From an uncultured Bryobacteraceae bacterium (GTDB taxonomy: Bacteria > Acidobacteriota > Terriglobia > Bryobacterales > Bryobacteraceae), in the NCBI GenBank assembly GCA_938003835.1, contig CALKXJ010000007.1, positions 124,001 to 188,000 of the forward strand: a stretch of 64,000 nucleotides of DNA. Direction: 5' to 3'. Within the stretch, counting starts at the first letter, position 1. Each line of letters begins with the position of its first letter. Position numbers and translations under genes: made by a program. Of the stretch, positions 7,511-16,192 are shown piece after piece. The notes under the pieces were generated by a model that saw nothing but the letters and a program-made list of their open reading frames with translations, searched no databases and was not told the DNA's origin.

Positions 7511-9112
7511 GTGAGAGGGCTGGCTCGTGCCGTCGCGCTGACGCTGATTCTAAGCGGGAGCCTCGCCGCCGGTGAAAGCGCCCGGAGTCTGGCCCGCAAG
7601 GCGAAAAAGGCGGAGGAGGCGGGCGAGCTGACCACTGCCTACCTGCTTTACGCGCGGGCGGCGGCCCTCGATCCCTCGAACCCCACCTACTGGCTCCGCA
7701 GCCGGGCGCTGGGCCGCCGGGTTCTTGTCTCCTCTTCGAACCTGCCCGCGCAACTGGCGGCGGCAGCCAGAAAGGAGCCCGAGCTGGAGCCCTCCGGGGA
7801 GTTCCTCGGCGAAATCAGTGCCGCCGAACTGGCCGAGGTCCGCAGTCTCCAGCCGCCGCCAGAGCTCGAGCCGGTCCGCGAACGCAAGAGCTTCGAACTT
7901 CGCGCCGACGCCCGCCAGCTTTATGAGCGCGTGGCGGCGGCCTACGGCCTCCAGGCAGCCTTCGATCCCGAGTATCCCTCCGAGAAACCCGTCTCGCTGC
8001 GCATCGAGAACGCGAGCTTCGAGGAGGCGCTCCGCATCCTCGACGCCGCCACCGCCAGCTTCACCGTGCCGCTGGGGCCCCGGACGTTCTTCGTGGTGAA
8101 AGACACTCCTCAGAAGCGCCAGGATTACGAACCGACGATGGCGGCGGTGATTCCGATCCCCGAGCCCGTCTCGGTCCAGGAGGCGCAGGAGCTCGCCCGC
8201 GCCATCCAGCAGACGGTCGAGATCCAGCGCATGCTGATCGATTCGCAGCGGAGGATCGTGCTCATCCGCGACCGCGTTTCTCGCGTGCGCCCCGCGCAGC
8301 TTCTCTTCGAACAGATGCTGGCGCGCCGGCCGGAGGTCGTCGTCGAGGTGGAGTTCGTTGAAATCGCCGACACCTCGAGCGCGAGCTTCGGCCTGCGGCT
8401 GCCCACATCTTTTCCGCTGGCCTGGCTCGGCAAGTTCTGGAATGTCTCCGGAGAGGCGGCCAGAGGGGCGGCGTACGCCACCTTCGGCGGCGGCGCCACG
8501 CTGATTGGCTTGGGTCTGGCGGACGCCGAGCTGTTTGCGGCCATGACGCGTTCCTCCTCCCAGTTGCTCGTCAAGTCTCTGCTGCGCTCCGTCCATGGCC
8601 AGCAGGCTGCACTCCACGTCGGCGACAAGTACCCGATCCTCACCGTGGGCTACTTCGGCCCCATCCAGGGCGAAGGCCAGGTCTACACTCCTCCGCCAAC
8701 GTTCAATTTCGAGGACCTGGGCGTGGTGGTCAAGGTGACACCCTACGTGCACGGCGCCGAGGAGGTCACGCTCGAGGTCGAGCTCGAGTACAAGGTCCTC
8801 GCCGGAGAGGCGATCAACGGCATCCCCGTCATCTCCAACCGCCGTTTCCAGGGCGTTGTCCGGGTGCGCCACGGCGAGTGGGCCGTCATCGCCGGCCTGG
8901 TGCGCAGCCAGGAGGCCCGCACCATCACCTCGCTGGCGGGCCTGGGGCAGCTTCCGGTATTCGGTCCCCTGTTCCGGCAGAACCTTCGGGAGCGGGACGC
9001 GGCCCAGACCCTGATCGTGCTCAAACCCCGGATTGTCACGCTGCCGCCGAGCGAGACCGTCACCGTGCCGCTCTGGACCGGGACCGAGACCCGGCCGCGT
9101 TCGCCGCTGTAG
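7511..9112 (+). CDS. secretin-like protein (type II/III secretion or type IV pilus secretin family) with STN domain
   Basis: The start is placed at GTG 7511 because it gives a clean signal peptide (RGLARAVALTLILSGSLAAG); the frame stays open back to an ATG at 7427, which would abut the divergent AAA+ gene. The 533 residues contain an N-terminal TPR-like helical pair (about residues 20-60), an STN-type domain (from about 130, with VSLRIENASFEEALRIL), N-domain-like repeats, and a C-terminal secretin domain. The latter is shown by VKVTPYVHGAEEVTLEVELE, GIPVISNRRFQGVVRV and GLGQLPVFGPLFR. It should form an outer-membrane ring. No other pilus or type II secretion genes are nearby, so its machine is probably encoded elsewhere. 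Confidence 0.85.
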   Translation: MRGLARAVALTLILSGSLAAGESARSLARKAKKAEEAGELTTAYLLYARAAALDPSNPTYWLRSRALGRRVLVSSSNLPAQLAAAARKEPELEPSGEFLGEISAAELAEVRSLQPPPELEPVRERKSFELRADARQLYERVAAAYGLQAAFDPEYPSEKPVSLRIENASFEEALRILDAATASFTVPLGPRTFFVVKDTPQKRQDYEPTMAAVIPIPEPVSVQEAQELARAIQQTVEIQRMLIDSQRRIVLIRDRVSRVRPAQLLFEQMLARRPEVVVEVEFVEIADTSSASFGLRLPTSFPLAWLGKFWNVSGEAARGAAYATFGGGATLIGLGLADAELFAAMTRSSSQLLVKSLLRSVHGQQAALHVGDKYPILTVGYFGPIQGEGQVYTPPPTFNFEDLGVVVKVTPYVHGAEEVTLEVELEYKVLAGEAINGIPVISNRRFQGVVRVRHGEWAVIAGLVRSQEARTITSLAGLGQLPVFGPLFRQNLRERDAAQTLIVLKPRIVTLPPSETVTVPLWTGTETRPRSPL

Positions 9113-9146
9113 TTTGTCCCCTGTCAACCTGATACGCTCAGAATCG

Positions 9147-10187
9147 ATGTCGAAAATGCTCGAGGAGATCCGCGAGCAGCCCGAGGCGCTGGCCCGGACG
9201 CTCGAAGGAGCCTTGCCGGCCGTGGCCGAGTTGCGCCGCGCGCTCGAAGGCCGCCGTCCCAGGCTGATCGTGTTGGCGGCGCGCGGCACCTCCGACAACG
9301 CCGCCCTCTTCGGCCGATACCTGCTCGAGATCACCACCGGCATCCCGGTCTCACTCGCCGCGCCCTCGGTGCTGACGCTCTACGACGCCCCGCTCGACCT
9401 TGAAGGGGCCCTGGTGGTCGGCATCTCCCAATCCGGCGAGTCCACCGATACGAACTTCGTCGTCGAGCGGGCCCGCCGGCGTGGCGCCCTCACCGTCGGC
9501 ATTACCAACAGTGCGGAAAGCACCCTGGCGCGCCTGCCCGACCATGTGCTGCTGGTTCGTGCCGGCAAAGAGGAGAGCGTCGCCGCCACGAAGACCTACA
9601 CCGGCCAGTTGTTGCTGCTCTATCTGGTGGCTCAGACGCTCGGCGGAGCGATCCGGGAACGGGACCTACGGCGCGTTCCGGAGTGGGCCGCCGCTGCGTT
9701 GAAACTCGAGCCGGAAATCCGGAGGCGTGCCGAGCGCTATCGCTTCATCGAGGAGACGGTGGTGGTGGGCCGCGCGCTCAACTACGCCAACGCCTTCGAG
9801 TTCGCCCTGAAGCTTATGGAGACCTGCCAGGTGGTCGCCGAGCGGTTCTCTTCGGCCGACTTCCTCCACGGTCCGATTGCCATGGTTGGACTCTCGTTTC
9901 CTGTCTTCCTATTCACCCCCGCCGGCGCCACCTGGCCGTCGCTCAAGCAGATCCTGGAGAAACTCCATGCGCGCGGTGCAGAGACGCTCACCATCACCGA
10001 CCGGGGCAACCCGGAGGCGCGCCAGCTCGCCGGCCGGGCCATCGTTGTGCCTGCCCGCCTGCCCGAGCTGTACACCCCGGTTCCCTACATCATCCCGGCC
10101 CAACTGCTGGCGGCGATTCTAGCCGAGGAAAAGGGGCTTGATCCGGACCGCCCGCGCGGCCTGCGGAAGGTGACGCGTACGCTTTAG
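9147..10187 (+). CDS. two-SIS-domain protein, glucosamine-6-phosphate deaminase (NagB-II)/AgaS-like
   Basis: The start is ATG 9147; an upstream extension would overlap the secretin gene. The 346-residue product has two SIS domains and no glutaminase domain, unlike GlmS. The first SIS domain contains LAARGTSDNAALFGRYL and VVGISQSGESTDT; the second contains VVVGRALNYANAFEFALKL and the GlmS-like ESVAATKTYTGQL and DFLHGPIAM segments. This layout and length match NagB-II-type aminosugar-phosphate deaminases/isomerases, which link aminosugar breakdown to glycolysis. The exact sugar (GlcN-6-P or GalN-6-P) is not determined. A hairpin and a REP-like repeat follow it. Confidence 0.85.
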   Translation: MSKMLEEIREQPEALARTLEGALPAVAELRRALEGRRPRLIVLAARGTSDNAALFGRYLLEITTGIPVSLAAPSVLTLYDAPLDLEGALVVGISQSGESTDTNFVVERARRRGALTVGITNSAESTLARLPDHVLLVRAGKEESVAATKTYTGQLLLLYLVAQTLGGAIRERDLRRVPEWAAAALKLEPEIRRRAERYRFIEETVVVGRALNYANAFEFALKLMETCQVVAERFSSADFLHGPIAMVGLSFPVFLFTPAGATWPSLKQILEKLHARGAETLTITDRGNPEARQLAGRAIVVPARLPELYTPVPYIIPAQLLAAILAEEKGLDPDRPRGLRKVTRTL

Positions 10188-10213
10188 GCGGCTCCGGCAG
10201 CGGGGGCAGCCGC
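10188..10213 (+). terminator. hairpin after the SIS-domain gene
   Basis: The stem GCGGCT (10188-10193) pairs with AGCCGC (10208-10213) across a 14-base loop, immediately after the stop codon. There is no T-run, so it may act as a weak terminator, or may be part of the repeat that overlaps its right arm. Confidence 0.4.
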
Positions 10214-10250
10214 GGAAATTAGGGAAAGAGTGTACTGTCCCCGATTTTTC
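10212..10250 (+). repeat. REP-like intergenic repeat, copy A
   Basis: This 39-base element contains GAGTGTACTGTCCCCGATTT and matches, in inverted orientation, the element at 19062-19100, with 30 identical bases in the first 37 aligned. Both copies lie in short intergenic spaces directly after a gene end. The GGGGACAGTACACT core resembles REP-type elements I have seen in environmental genomes; that link is from memory. Confidence 0.55.
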
Positions 10251-10254
10251 GGTT

Positions 10255-10260
10255 TATAAT
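10255..10260 (+). promoter_or_regulatory. candidate -10 box TATAAT for the first TonB-dependent receptor
   Basis: A perfect TATAAT lies 49 bases before the ATG at 10310 and directly after the REP-like repeat. The -35 position falls inside the repeat (GTACTG) and is not a good match, so the repeat may contribute to or disturb this promoter. Confidence 0.4.
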
Positions 10261-10309
10261 TGGACACGATCTTCCTGACGGGGAAGGGAGCCTCACTGAG
10301 GGGACAAGC

Positions 10310-13300
10310 ATGTCGAACACTGTCCGCTTCTTCGTTTGCCTTTCACTTCTCACCGCTGCCGCCGCCCAGCTTCTCGCCCAGGGTACCAGCGGCAACATCA
10401 CCGGCCGCGTGCTCGATCCGTCGGGCGCGGCCGTGCCCGGCGCGCGGATCGTCGCGCGCAATATCGCCACCGGCGTGGAGACCGTCACTGCCTCCACGGA
10501 AACCGGCGACTACAACCTCGTCGTCTATCCGGGCACTTATCAGGTCTCGGCCGAAGCGGCCGGATTCAAACGCTTCGTGCGCGAGAACGTCATCATGACG
10601 GCCGCGGCCACCGTGCGGCTCGACCTGATGCTCGAACTCGGCAACGTCGCCGAAACCATCGAAGTCTCCGGAACTCTCCTCACCGTGCAGAGCGAAAACG
10701 CCAAGATTACCACCGCCGTGGAAAACAAGTTTGTCGACGAGCTGCCGCTGGTGGTGGGCGGGCGGATGAGGAACCCTTATGACCTCGTGAAGATTGCCCC
10801 CCAGGTCATGAACAGTGGCGCCAGCGAGATGGCGCTGGGCGGCGCCCCGTCGCGCTCCTGGAACGCCACGCTCGACGGCCTGTCCATCACCACGAACCGG
10901 GCGGCCGAGCGCGATGAGATCTCCTTCATGGCGCCGTCGCTCGAAGCCATCACGGAGTTTGCCGTTGACACCGGCGGCTTCAAGGCCGAGTATGGCCAGG
11001 CCACCGGCGGCGTGCTCACCTTCTCCTCCCGCTCGGGCACCAACGAATTTCACGGCACCGCCTACAACTTCCTGCGCAATGAAAAGCTCGATGCGCGCCG
11101 CTTCTTCGAGCGCACCAAATCGGTCTATAAGCAAAACAACTTCGGCGTGGCGGCGGGCGGCCCGGTGCGCCTGCCCAAGCTATACGACGGCCGCAACCGC
11201 ACGTTCTTCTACCTGACCTACGAGGGCTTCCGCAACCGCGTGGGCGCCAATGCCACCATCCTGAGCGTGCCGACGCCCGAGATGTACGAGGGCGACTTTA
11301 CCAAATGGGTGGACCGCAACAACCAACTGCTGCGCATCTACGATCCGGCGACAACGCGTCCGAATCCCGCCGGCAGCGGCCAGATCCGCGATCCGTTCCC
11401 GGGCAACCAGATTCCCAAGTCCCGCTTCAGCCAGTTCAGCCAGGCGCTGATCCCTTACGGGCAAGCGGTGAAGCCGAACCGCGGCGGCCAGCCGGGAACC
11501 TTCTCCTACGTGACGCAGAACTGGATCACCTCGAGCGGCACCATTCTGGAGCCTCAGGACAAGGGCAGCGCCAAGCTGGACCACCTGCTCACCGACAAGC
11601 ACCGGCTCTCGTTCTTCGCCAACATCACCAGTTACCGTAGGGAGACCGGTTCCGGCGGGCCCCCGGGACTTCCCATCCCGCTCTGGAGCGGCCAGGTTCA
11701 GCAGTTTGACACCGCCGCTTACCGGCTCTCCCACGACTGGGTCGCCTCGCCCACGGTGGTCAACCAGTTCATCATTGGCGGCAACACCTTCGACAAGGCC
11801 AGCCTCTCGCCCAACTACGGCGGCAACTGGAAAGACAAGCTGTGCATGAAGAACGTCATCGACTGCAACCGGAACTTCCCCGTGATTACCTTTACGGAGT
11901 TCGCCCAGTGGGGTGGCGACGCCATCAATGGCACCAGGCAACCGATGTGGTCGCTCAAGGACGACTTAAGCTACACGCGCGGCAAACACACCTTAAAGTT
12001 CGGCTTCGCCTATCAGAATCAGCGCGCCAACGGCTACGGCGAGCAGTGGATCGCGGGTGGGGCCGGCTTCAGCTTTCTGTCGACCAGCGTGCCGGGCGAC
12101 ACCGCCTTCCGCAGCGGAAGCTCCTTCGCCTCGTTCCTGCTCGGCGAGGCCATCAGCGGGGGTACGGAAACAGTTCGTGAAATCGAGCAGATCTACCCCT
12201 ACTACGGCTTCTATGCGCAGGACGACTGGCGGCTGACGCCGAAGCTCACGCTCAACATCGGGCTTCGCTACGAGTTCACCCGGCCGCCGGTGGAGCTCGA
12301 GGACAAGTACTCGGACTTCACGCCCGACCGGCCGAACCCGGCGGTGAACAACTACCCCGGCGCGCTGCGCTTTGCCGGCTTCGGCCCAGGACGCGAAAAC
12401 CGCCGGAGCCTGCTCGACGGCTGGTACAAGGCGATCGGGCCGCGGCTGGGCATCGCCTATGCGGTGAACAACAAGACCACGCTGCGCACTGCTTTCGGGC
12501 GCTCCTTTGGTCGCGTCACCGTCACCCAGGGCAGCGGCCATTACGCCGGCTTCATCGGCCACTGGCGCTTCAGCTCCCAGGACCAAGGGGTGACGCCCGC
12601 CTTCCGCCTGGATCAAGGGCTGCCGCCCTATCCGCTGCCGATCGTCATGGATCCGAACGCCAAGCTCGATCCGGCCTTTGCCAACAATCTGAACGTCGAC
12701 CATTGGCAACCCTACGATGCGGTGCGGGCGCCTGAGACTTTGTACTGGAATTTCTCCATCCAGCGTGAGGTGGCTCGGAACACGGTCCTCGAAATCGCCT
12801 ACAGCGCCACCATCGGCACCCACCTGCAAGGCAGCCTGGTGAACCTCAATCAGGTTCCAACTCCGATCTGGGATCGTTACGTCCAACAGCTCGGCCCCAC
12901 GGCCGCAGCCAATCTGTTCCGCTCGGCCATCACCTCGGCCGCTGCGGTCAGCGCCGGCGTGCCGGTGCCCTACCCCAACTTTCTCGACCCGCGCGTGCAG
13001 ACTTCGCGCACCGTCAATCAGGCTCTGCGCCCGTATCCGCAGTACCTCTCGATCAACACCGGCGACCAAGGCGGCGACAAGAGCGGCCATTCGAGCTATC
13101 ACTCCATGATCATCAAGGCGACGCGGAGGTACTCGAGCGGCCTGGCCTTCGAGTGGAACTACACGCTCTCGAAGCTGCTGACCGATGTCGACAGCTTCAG
13201 CGAGGGCGCCGGCACAACCCAGGATCAGTACAACCGGCGCCTGGAGAAATCGATCGGCGAATTCGACCAGACGCACGCCCTGAAAATGAGCACCGTCTAT

Positions 13301-13828
13301 GAGCTGCCGTTCGGTCGCGGCCGGCGCTATCTGGCCGGAGCGCATCCGGCGGTCAATGCGATTTTGGGCGGCTGGCGCATCAGCGGCATCATGACCTACG
13401 CGAGCGGCTTCCCGCTCCGGCTCACCCGCAACAATCCCCTGCCCATCTTCAACCGCGACACGCGGCCGGTGATCACCAGCTACGAGAACTGGCGCGCGCC
13501 GATCAAGGGTGAGAAGTTCGACCCCGGCGCCGACCGGTTCCTTGATCTCGCCGCGTTTCCGGCCCAGCCGGTGGGCTTCGGCAACATGACACGCCACAAC
13601 CCGAAGGTCCGCACCTTCCCGATCTTCGAGGAAAACGTCAGCCTCGCCAAGAGTTTCCCGATGGGCGAGCGGCTACGGCTGGACTTCCGCTGGGAGGCCT
13701 TCAATCTCTTCCATCGGACGATCTTCTCCACCGGGAGTACGAACCTGAACGCCACCACCTTCGGCATCGTCACCAGCCAGATCAACGAGCCGCGGCGGAT
13801 GCAGGCCGGTTTGAAGCTCTATTGGTGA
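10310..13828 (+). CDS. TonB-dependent receptor, Oar-like, with N-terminal carboxypeptidase regulatory-like domain
   Basis: A 1172-residue outer-membrane protein. A signal peptide (residues 1-24, ending LLAQG) precedes a carboxypeptidase-regulatory-like beta-sandwich at about 25-115 (ITGRVLDPSGAAVPGARI), then a plug region (LDGLSITTNRAAE, FKAEYGQATGGVLTFSSRSG) and a long beta-barrel ending in the beta-signal-like QAGLKLYW. Oar-type receptors are heavily expanded in Acidobacteriota and are thought to take up or export large substrates; the ligand is unknown. It is transcribed alone, with a TATAAT upstream and a strong bidirectional hairpin downstream. No SusD-like partner is present. Confidence 0.93.
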   Translation: MSNTVRFFVCLSLLTAAAAQLLAQGTSGNITGRVLDPSGAAVPGARIVARNIATGVETVTASTETGDYNLVVYPGTYQVSAEAAGFKRFVRENVIMTAAATVRLDLMLELGNVAETIEVSGTLLTVQSENAKITTAVENKFVDELPLVVGGRMRNPYDLVKIAPQVMNSGASEMALGGAPSRSWNATLDGLSITTNRAAERDEISFMAPSLEAITEFAVDTGGFKAEYGQATGGVLTFSSRSGTNEFHGTAYNFLRNEKLDARRFFERTKSVYKQNNFGVAAGGPVRLPKLYDGRNRTFFYLTYEGFRNRVGANATILSVPTPEMYEGDFTKWVDRNNQLLRIYDPATTRPNPAGSGQIRDPFPGNQIPKSRFSQFSQALIPYGQAVKPNRGGQPGTFSYVTQNWITSSGTILEPQDKGSAKLDHLLTDKHRLSFFANITSYRRETGSGGPPGLPIPLWSGQVQQFDTAAYRLSHDWVASPTVVNQFIIGGNTFDKASLSPNYGGNWKDKLCMKNVIDCNRNFPVITFTEFAQWGGDAINGTRQPMWSLKDDLSYTRGKHTLKFGFAYQNQRANGYGEQWIAGGAGFSFLSTSVPGDTAFRSGSSFASFLLGEAISGGTETVREIEQIYPYYGFYAQDDWRLTPKLTLNIGLRYEFTRPPVELEDKYSDFTPDRPNPAVNNYPGALRFAGFGPGRENRRSLLDGWYKAIGPRLGIAYAVNNKTTLRTAFGRSFGRVTVTQGSGHYAGFIGHWRFSSQDQGVTPAFRLDQGLPPYPLPIVMDPNAKLDPAFANNLNVDHWQPYDAVRAPETLYWNFSIQREVARNTVLEIAYSATIGTHLQGSLVNLNQVPTPIWDRYVQQLGPTAAANLFRSAITSAAAVSAGVPVPYPNFLDPRVQTSRTVNQALRPYPQYLSINTGDQGGDKSGHSSYHSMIIKATRRYSSGLAFEWNYTLSKLLTDVDSFSEGAGTTQDQYNRRLEKSIGEFDQTHALKMSTVYELPFGRGRRYLAGAHPAVNAILGGWRISGIMTYASGFPLRLTRNNPLPIFNRDTRPVITSYENWRAPIKGEKFDPGADRFLDLAAFPAQPVGFGNMTRHNPKVRTFPIFEENVSLAKSFPMGERLRLDFRWEAFNLFHRTIFSTGSTNLNATTFGIVTSQINEPRRMQAGLKLYW

Positions 13829-13840
13829 GCGCCCAACCGG

Positions 13841-13869
13841 AGGGGCGGGCGATCCCTCGGCCCGCCCCT
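13841..13869. terminator. strong bidirectional terminator hairpin
   Basis: A perfect 10-base stem, AGGGGCGGGC (13841-13850) with GCCCGCCCCT (13860-13869), has a 9-base loop. It lies between two convergent genes and its right arm overlaps the stop codon of the acetamidase gene. Confidence 0.75.
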
Positions 13870-14887
13870 ATCGCCTGGGCAAGTACCTGCGGGGGATGAG
13901 GGTCGCGATCGAACCATAGTAGGTGACGATCCGGTGTTCGACCACCGTTCCGAGCAGCAGGTGCGCCTCCGGGCCCGTCAGGCCGTACTCCTCAGTGAGC
14001 CAGCGCAGCATGTCGGAGTTGGCCATTCGCAGGCCGATCTCCATTGAACTGGCAAATTCGGGCTGGCTGGCGATCGAGACGATGTAGTTCTCGTTGATCA
14101 GGCGTGGCATGGACAACCGCTTGCCCTTGTGCACGCGCACGGTGAACTGGACATCGAGCGAGGTTTCCACGCCGGCCCCGAGCGGCTCGCCGTCGCCCTG
14201 GAGGGCGTGGCCGTCGCCGAGGTACAGGTACGCGCCTTTGTGATAGACGGGGAAAAACACGGTGGCGCCTTCGACGATGTCGTTGTAATCGATGTTGCCC
14301 CCGTGAGGTCCGGAGGGTCCCGAGGTTTCCACCCGTTCACCTGGCGGCGCTACGCCAAGGCAGCCGAGCATCGGCCGCACGGGAATCTCGAACTTGTAGC
14401 CGGAGCCCTCGAGCAGCCGGGGCCGCGCCACACCCCGCTCGAGATCGAGATCCCAGGGGATCATATCCGCCCGGCCGGGACGCACGGCACCCGGCTGGTA
14501 GAAGTTCCTGTGCCAGCCCTCGATATCGGAAGGGTTGGCGGCCGAGGGCAGCAGCCGGTACGTGGAGTAGCCGTAGTTGCGGTTGAGCCGCACCTTGTCC
14601 AAGTGCACCTCGAGCGCATCGCCGTAGTCGGCCTCTTCGATGTAGAAGGGTCCCATTAACGGATTGCCGCTTTCCGGGTAGACATACGGGTGCTGGATAT
14701 GGGCCACGCCCTTCCAGTCGCCCCCTCCGGAATCCCAGGTCCGCGTAATGACCGTATCGCCCGACTTGATCCGCAGCACCGGCTCCTTGTAGGCGGAAAA
14801 GACCCGCGAGTGGCGTTGCGGATAGATGGTGTGAGTCTCAGCCGGAACCAAGGCGGCGGCACTCAAAGCAACGATCAGCAGCCTCAT
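13868..14887 (-). CDS. secreted acetamidase/formamidase family protein
   Basis: A 339-residue protein with a signal peptide (MRLLIVALSAAALVPAETHT). The mature part matches the FmdA/AmdA acetamidase/formamidase family (Pfam FmdA_AmdA): VLRIKSGDTVITRTWDS, NPLMGPFYIEEADYGDALEV, then the characteristic GPHGGNIDYNDIVEGATVFFPV and YLYLGDGHALQGDGE. Enzymes of this family hydrolyse short-chain amides to ammonia and acid, but secreted acidobacterial members are uncharacterised. The export signal makes a periplasmic or surface amide-hydrolysing role likely. It is monocistronic and divergent from the hypothetical gene at 14985. Confidence 0.88.
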   Translation of the reverse strand: MRLLIVALSAAALVPAETHTIYPQRHSRVFSAYKEPVLRIKSGDTVITRTWDSGGGDWKGVAHIQHPYVYPESGNPLMGPFYIEEADYGDALEVHLDKVRLNRNYGYSTYRLLPSAANPSDIEGWHRNFYQPGAVRPGRADMIPWDLDLERGVARPRLLEGSGYKFEIPVRPMLGCLGVAPPGERVETSGPSGPHGGNIDYNDIVEGATVFFPVYHKGAYLYLGDGHALQGDGEPLGAGVETSLDVQFTVRVHKGKRLSMPRLINENYIVSIASQPEFASSMEIGLRMANSDMLRWLTEEYGLTGPEAHLLLGTVVEHRIVTYYGSIATLIPRRYLPRR

Positions 14888-14945
14888 AGTCGCCCACTCT
14901 ACTATGAACTGCTCGGCGGGCGTCGGGCGCCTCGGGGGCGAAGGC

Positions 14946-14951
14946 TATAAT
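14946..14951 (+). promoter_or_regulatory. candidate -10 box TATAAT
   Basis: A perfect TATAAT lies 33 bases before the ATG at 14985, with GGGAGG at 14965-14970 between them. The position supports starting the downstream gene at 14985 and not at the upstream in-frame ATG at 14904. Confidence 0.45.
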
Positions 14952-14984
14952 GTGGATGAAATTCGGGAGGCTAAGCAAACGACG

Positions 14985-16190
14985 ATGAGAACCGATCTGG
15001 TGCCCATGCGCTGGCCCGAGGCGTGGAAGGATGCCTCGAAGCTGGAGCGGCTGCGCGGCACGCCCATTAACTGCCTCGTCGGAGAGCGTCCTCCGGAGTT
15101 TCCGTTGGGCGAGATCCGATTCCTCCGGCTCGATCCGGCTTCGCCGCCCGAGGGCGTCGTGGTGGTCGAAGGCCTCTGGCCGCACGTGAAGATGGCGCGG
15201 CGCGATCCGAACGCCGCCGAGACGGGACCGACTGGGGCCCCCTGGGTCGATTCCAACGGCTGGAGAATCCGGCTGGCGCAGGCTCTCCACCCGGGCAAGA
15301 CGGTCTGGCTCACCTACCAGCCGCCCAAGCAGGACGAGGTCGTGCCGCCGGCGGCCTTCGCCCTCGCTGTCGCCGAGGCCGAGGCCTACGGGGCCCACTG
15401 GGTCATCACGCTCGATGAACACTTCCGCCGGGGCCTCGACGAAGCAAGCCGTGAAGCCGAGGAGGCGTGGAAGAAGATCATCGCCGTGCTGAAGCTGAGC
15501 GGCGCGAATCCGGAGTGGCGCAACTTCGAGCCGGTGGCGCCGCTGGCTGTGGTCTCGAGCTTTGCTGGCGAAGCCGAATTCCTCAGTCACGAGTTCCTCA
15601 ATCTGGCCGATCGCCGGGGGCTGGCCTACGCCATCCTCCCGTCGTCACGGGCTCTCGAAGCGCGGCTGGATCGCTATAAAGCCGTGCTCTATATTGAGCC
15701 GGGGTTACCTGAGGGCGCGCTCCGCACCAAGCTGTTCGATTTTGCCGCCGCAGGCGGGCTGTTGATTCTGCCGGCGCCGCCGCCCAAGGCGGTAGCGGTG
15801 GAAACAAAGTTCGGCCACCGGATCTACCGGCACGGCAAGGGGCGCATCGCCGCGCCGGTCGAGGACTGGGCCGATCCGTACCTGATGGCGGGCGACATCC
15901 ACCTGCTGATCGGACACCGTCACGATCCCATGCGGGTCTGGAACGGAGGCATGATGAATACGCTGTATCTGGCCTCGCCCGACGGCTCCCGCGGCGTCGT
16001 CCACATCGTCAACTACAGCCTGCGCTCGACGCTGGACGCCGTCACGCTCGGTTTCCCGCGCCCCTATCAGTCGGCGACGGTGCTGACGGCGGAGAGTTCC
16101 GCCGCGGTGCAGCCGGTGAAGCGGCGGCTGGGCATCGAGTTCCCCTTGCCTGCGTTCTCCACGTATGCTCGAATTGAATTGAGGGGTTGA
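14985..16190 (+). CDS. hypothetical protein, possibly glycoside-hydrolase-like with a trimerisation-type second domain
   Basis: A 401-residue protein without a signal peptide. I do not recognise a named family. Residues about 40-160 (GVVVVEGLWPHVK, GWRIRLAQALHPGKTVWLTYQ, AYGAHWVITLDEHF) could be part of a TIM-barrel-like fold. The section at about 195-300 (APLAVVSSFAGEAEFLSHEF, LDRYKAVLYIEPG, LFDFAAAGGLLILP) resembles the flavodoxin-like trimerisation domain of beta-galactosidases. A beta-rich C-terminal domain follows (VHIVNYSLRSTLDAVTLGF). It lies 2 bases upstream of the Tat-exported DUF362 gene and is surely co-transcribed with it. Confidence 0.6.
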   Translation: MRTDLVPMRWPEAWKDASKLERLRGTPINCLVGERPPEFPLGEIRFLRLDPASPPEGVVVVEGLWPHVKMARRDPNAAETGPTGAPWVDSNGWRIRLAQALHPGKTVWLTYQPPKQDEVVPPAAFALAVAEAEAYGAHWVITLDEHFRRGLDEASREAEEAWKKIIAVLKLSGANPEWRNFEPVAPLAVVSSFAGEAEFLSHEFLNLADRRGLAYAILPSSRALEARLDRYKAVLYIEPGLPEGALRTKLFDFAAAGGLLILPAPPPKAVAVETKFGHRIYRHGKGRIAAPVEDWADPYLMAGDIHLLIGHRHDPMRVWNGGMMNTLYLASPDGSRGVVHIVNYSLRSTLDAVTLGFPRPYQSATVLTAESSAAVQPVKRRLGIEFPLPAFSTYARIELRG

Positions 16191-16192
16191 GG

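Noticed and set aside
7550-9343. A 597-codon minus-strand frame opposite the secretin gene
   Set aside because: It shows no family motif and low-complexity Arg/Gly/Leu composition, and the opposite strand encodes an intact secretin with signal peptide.
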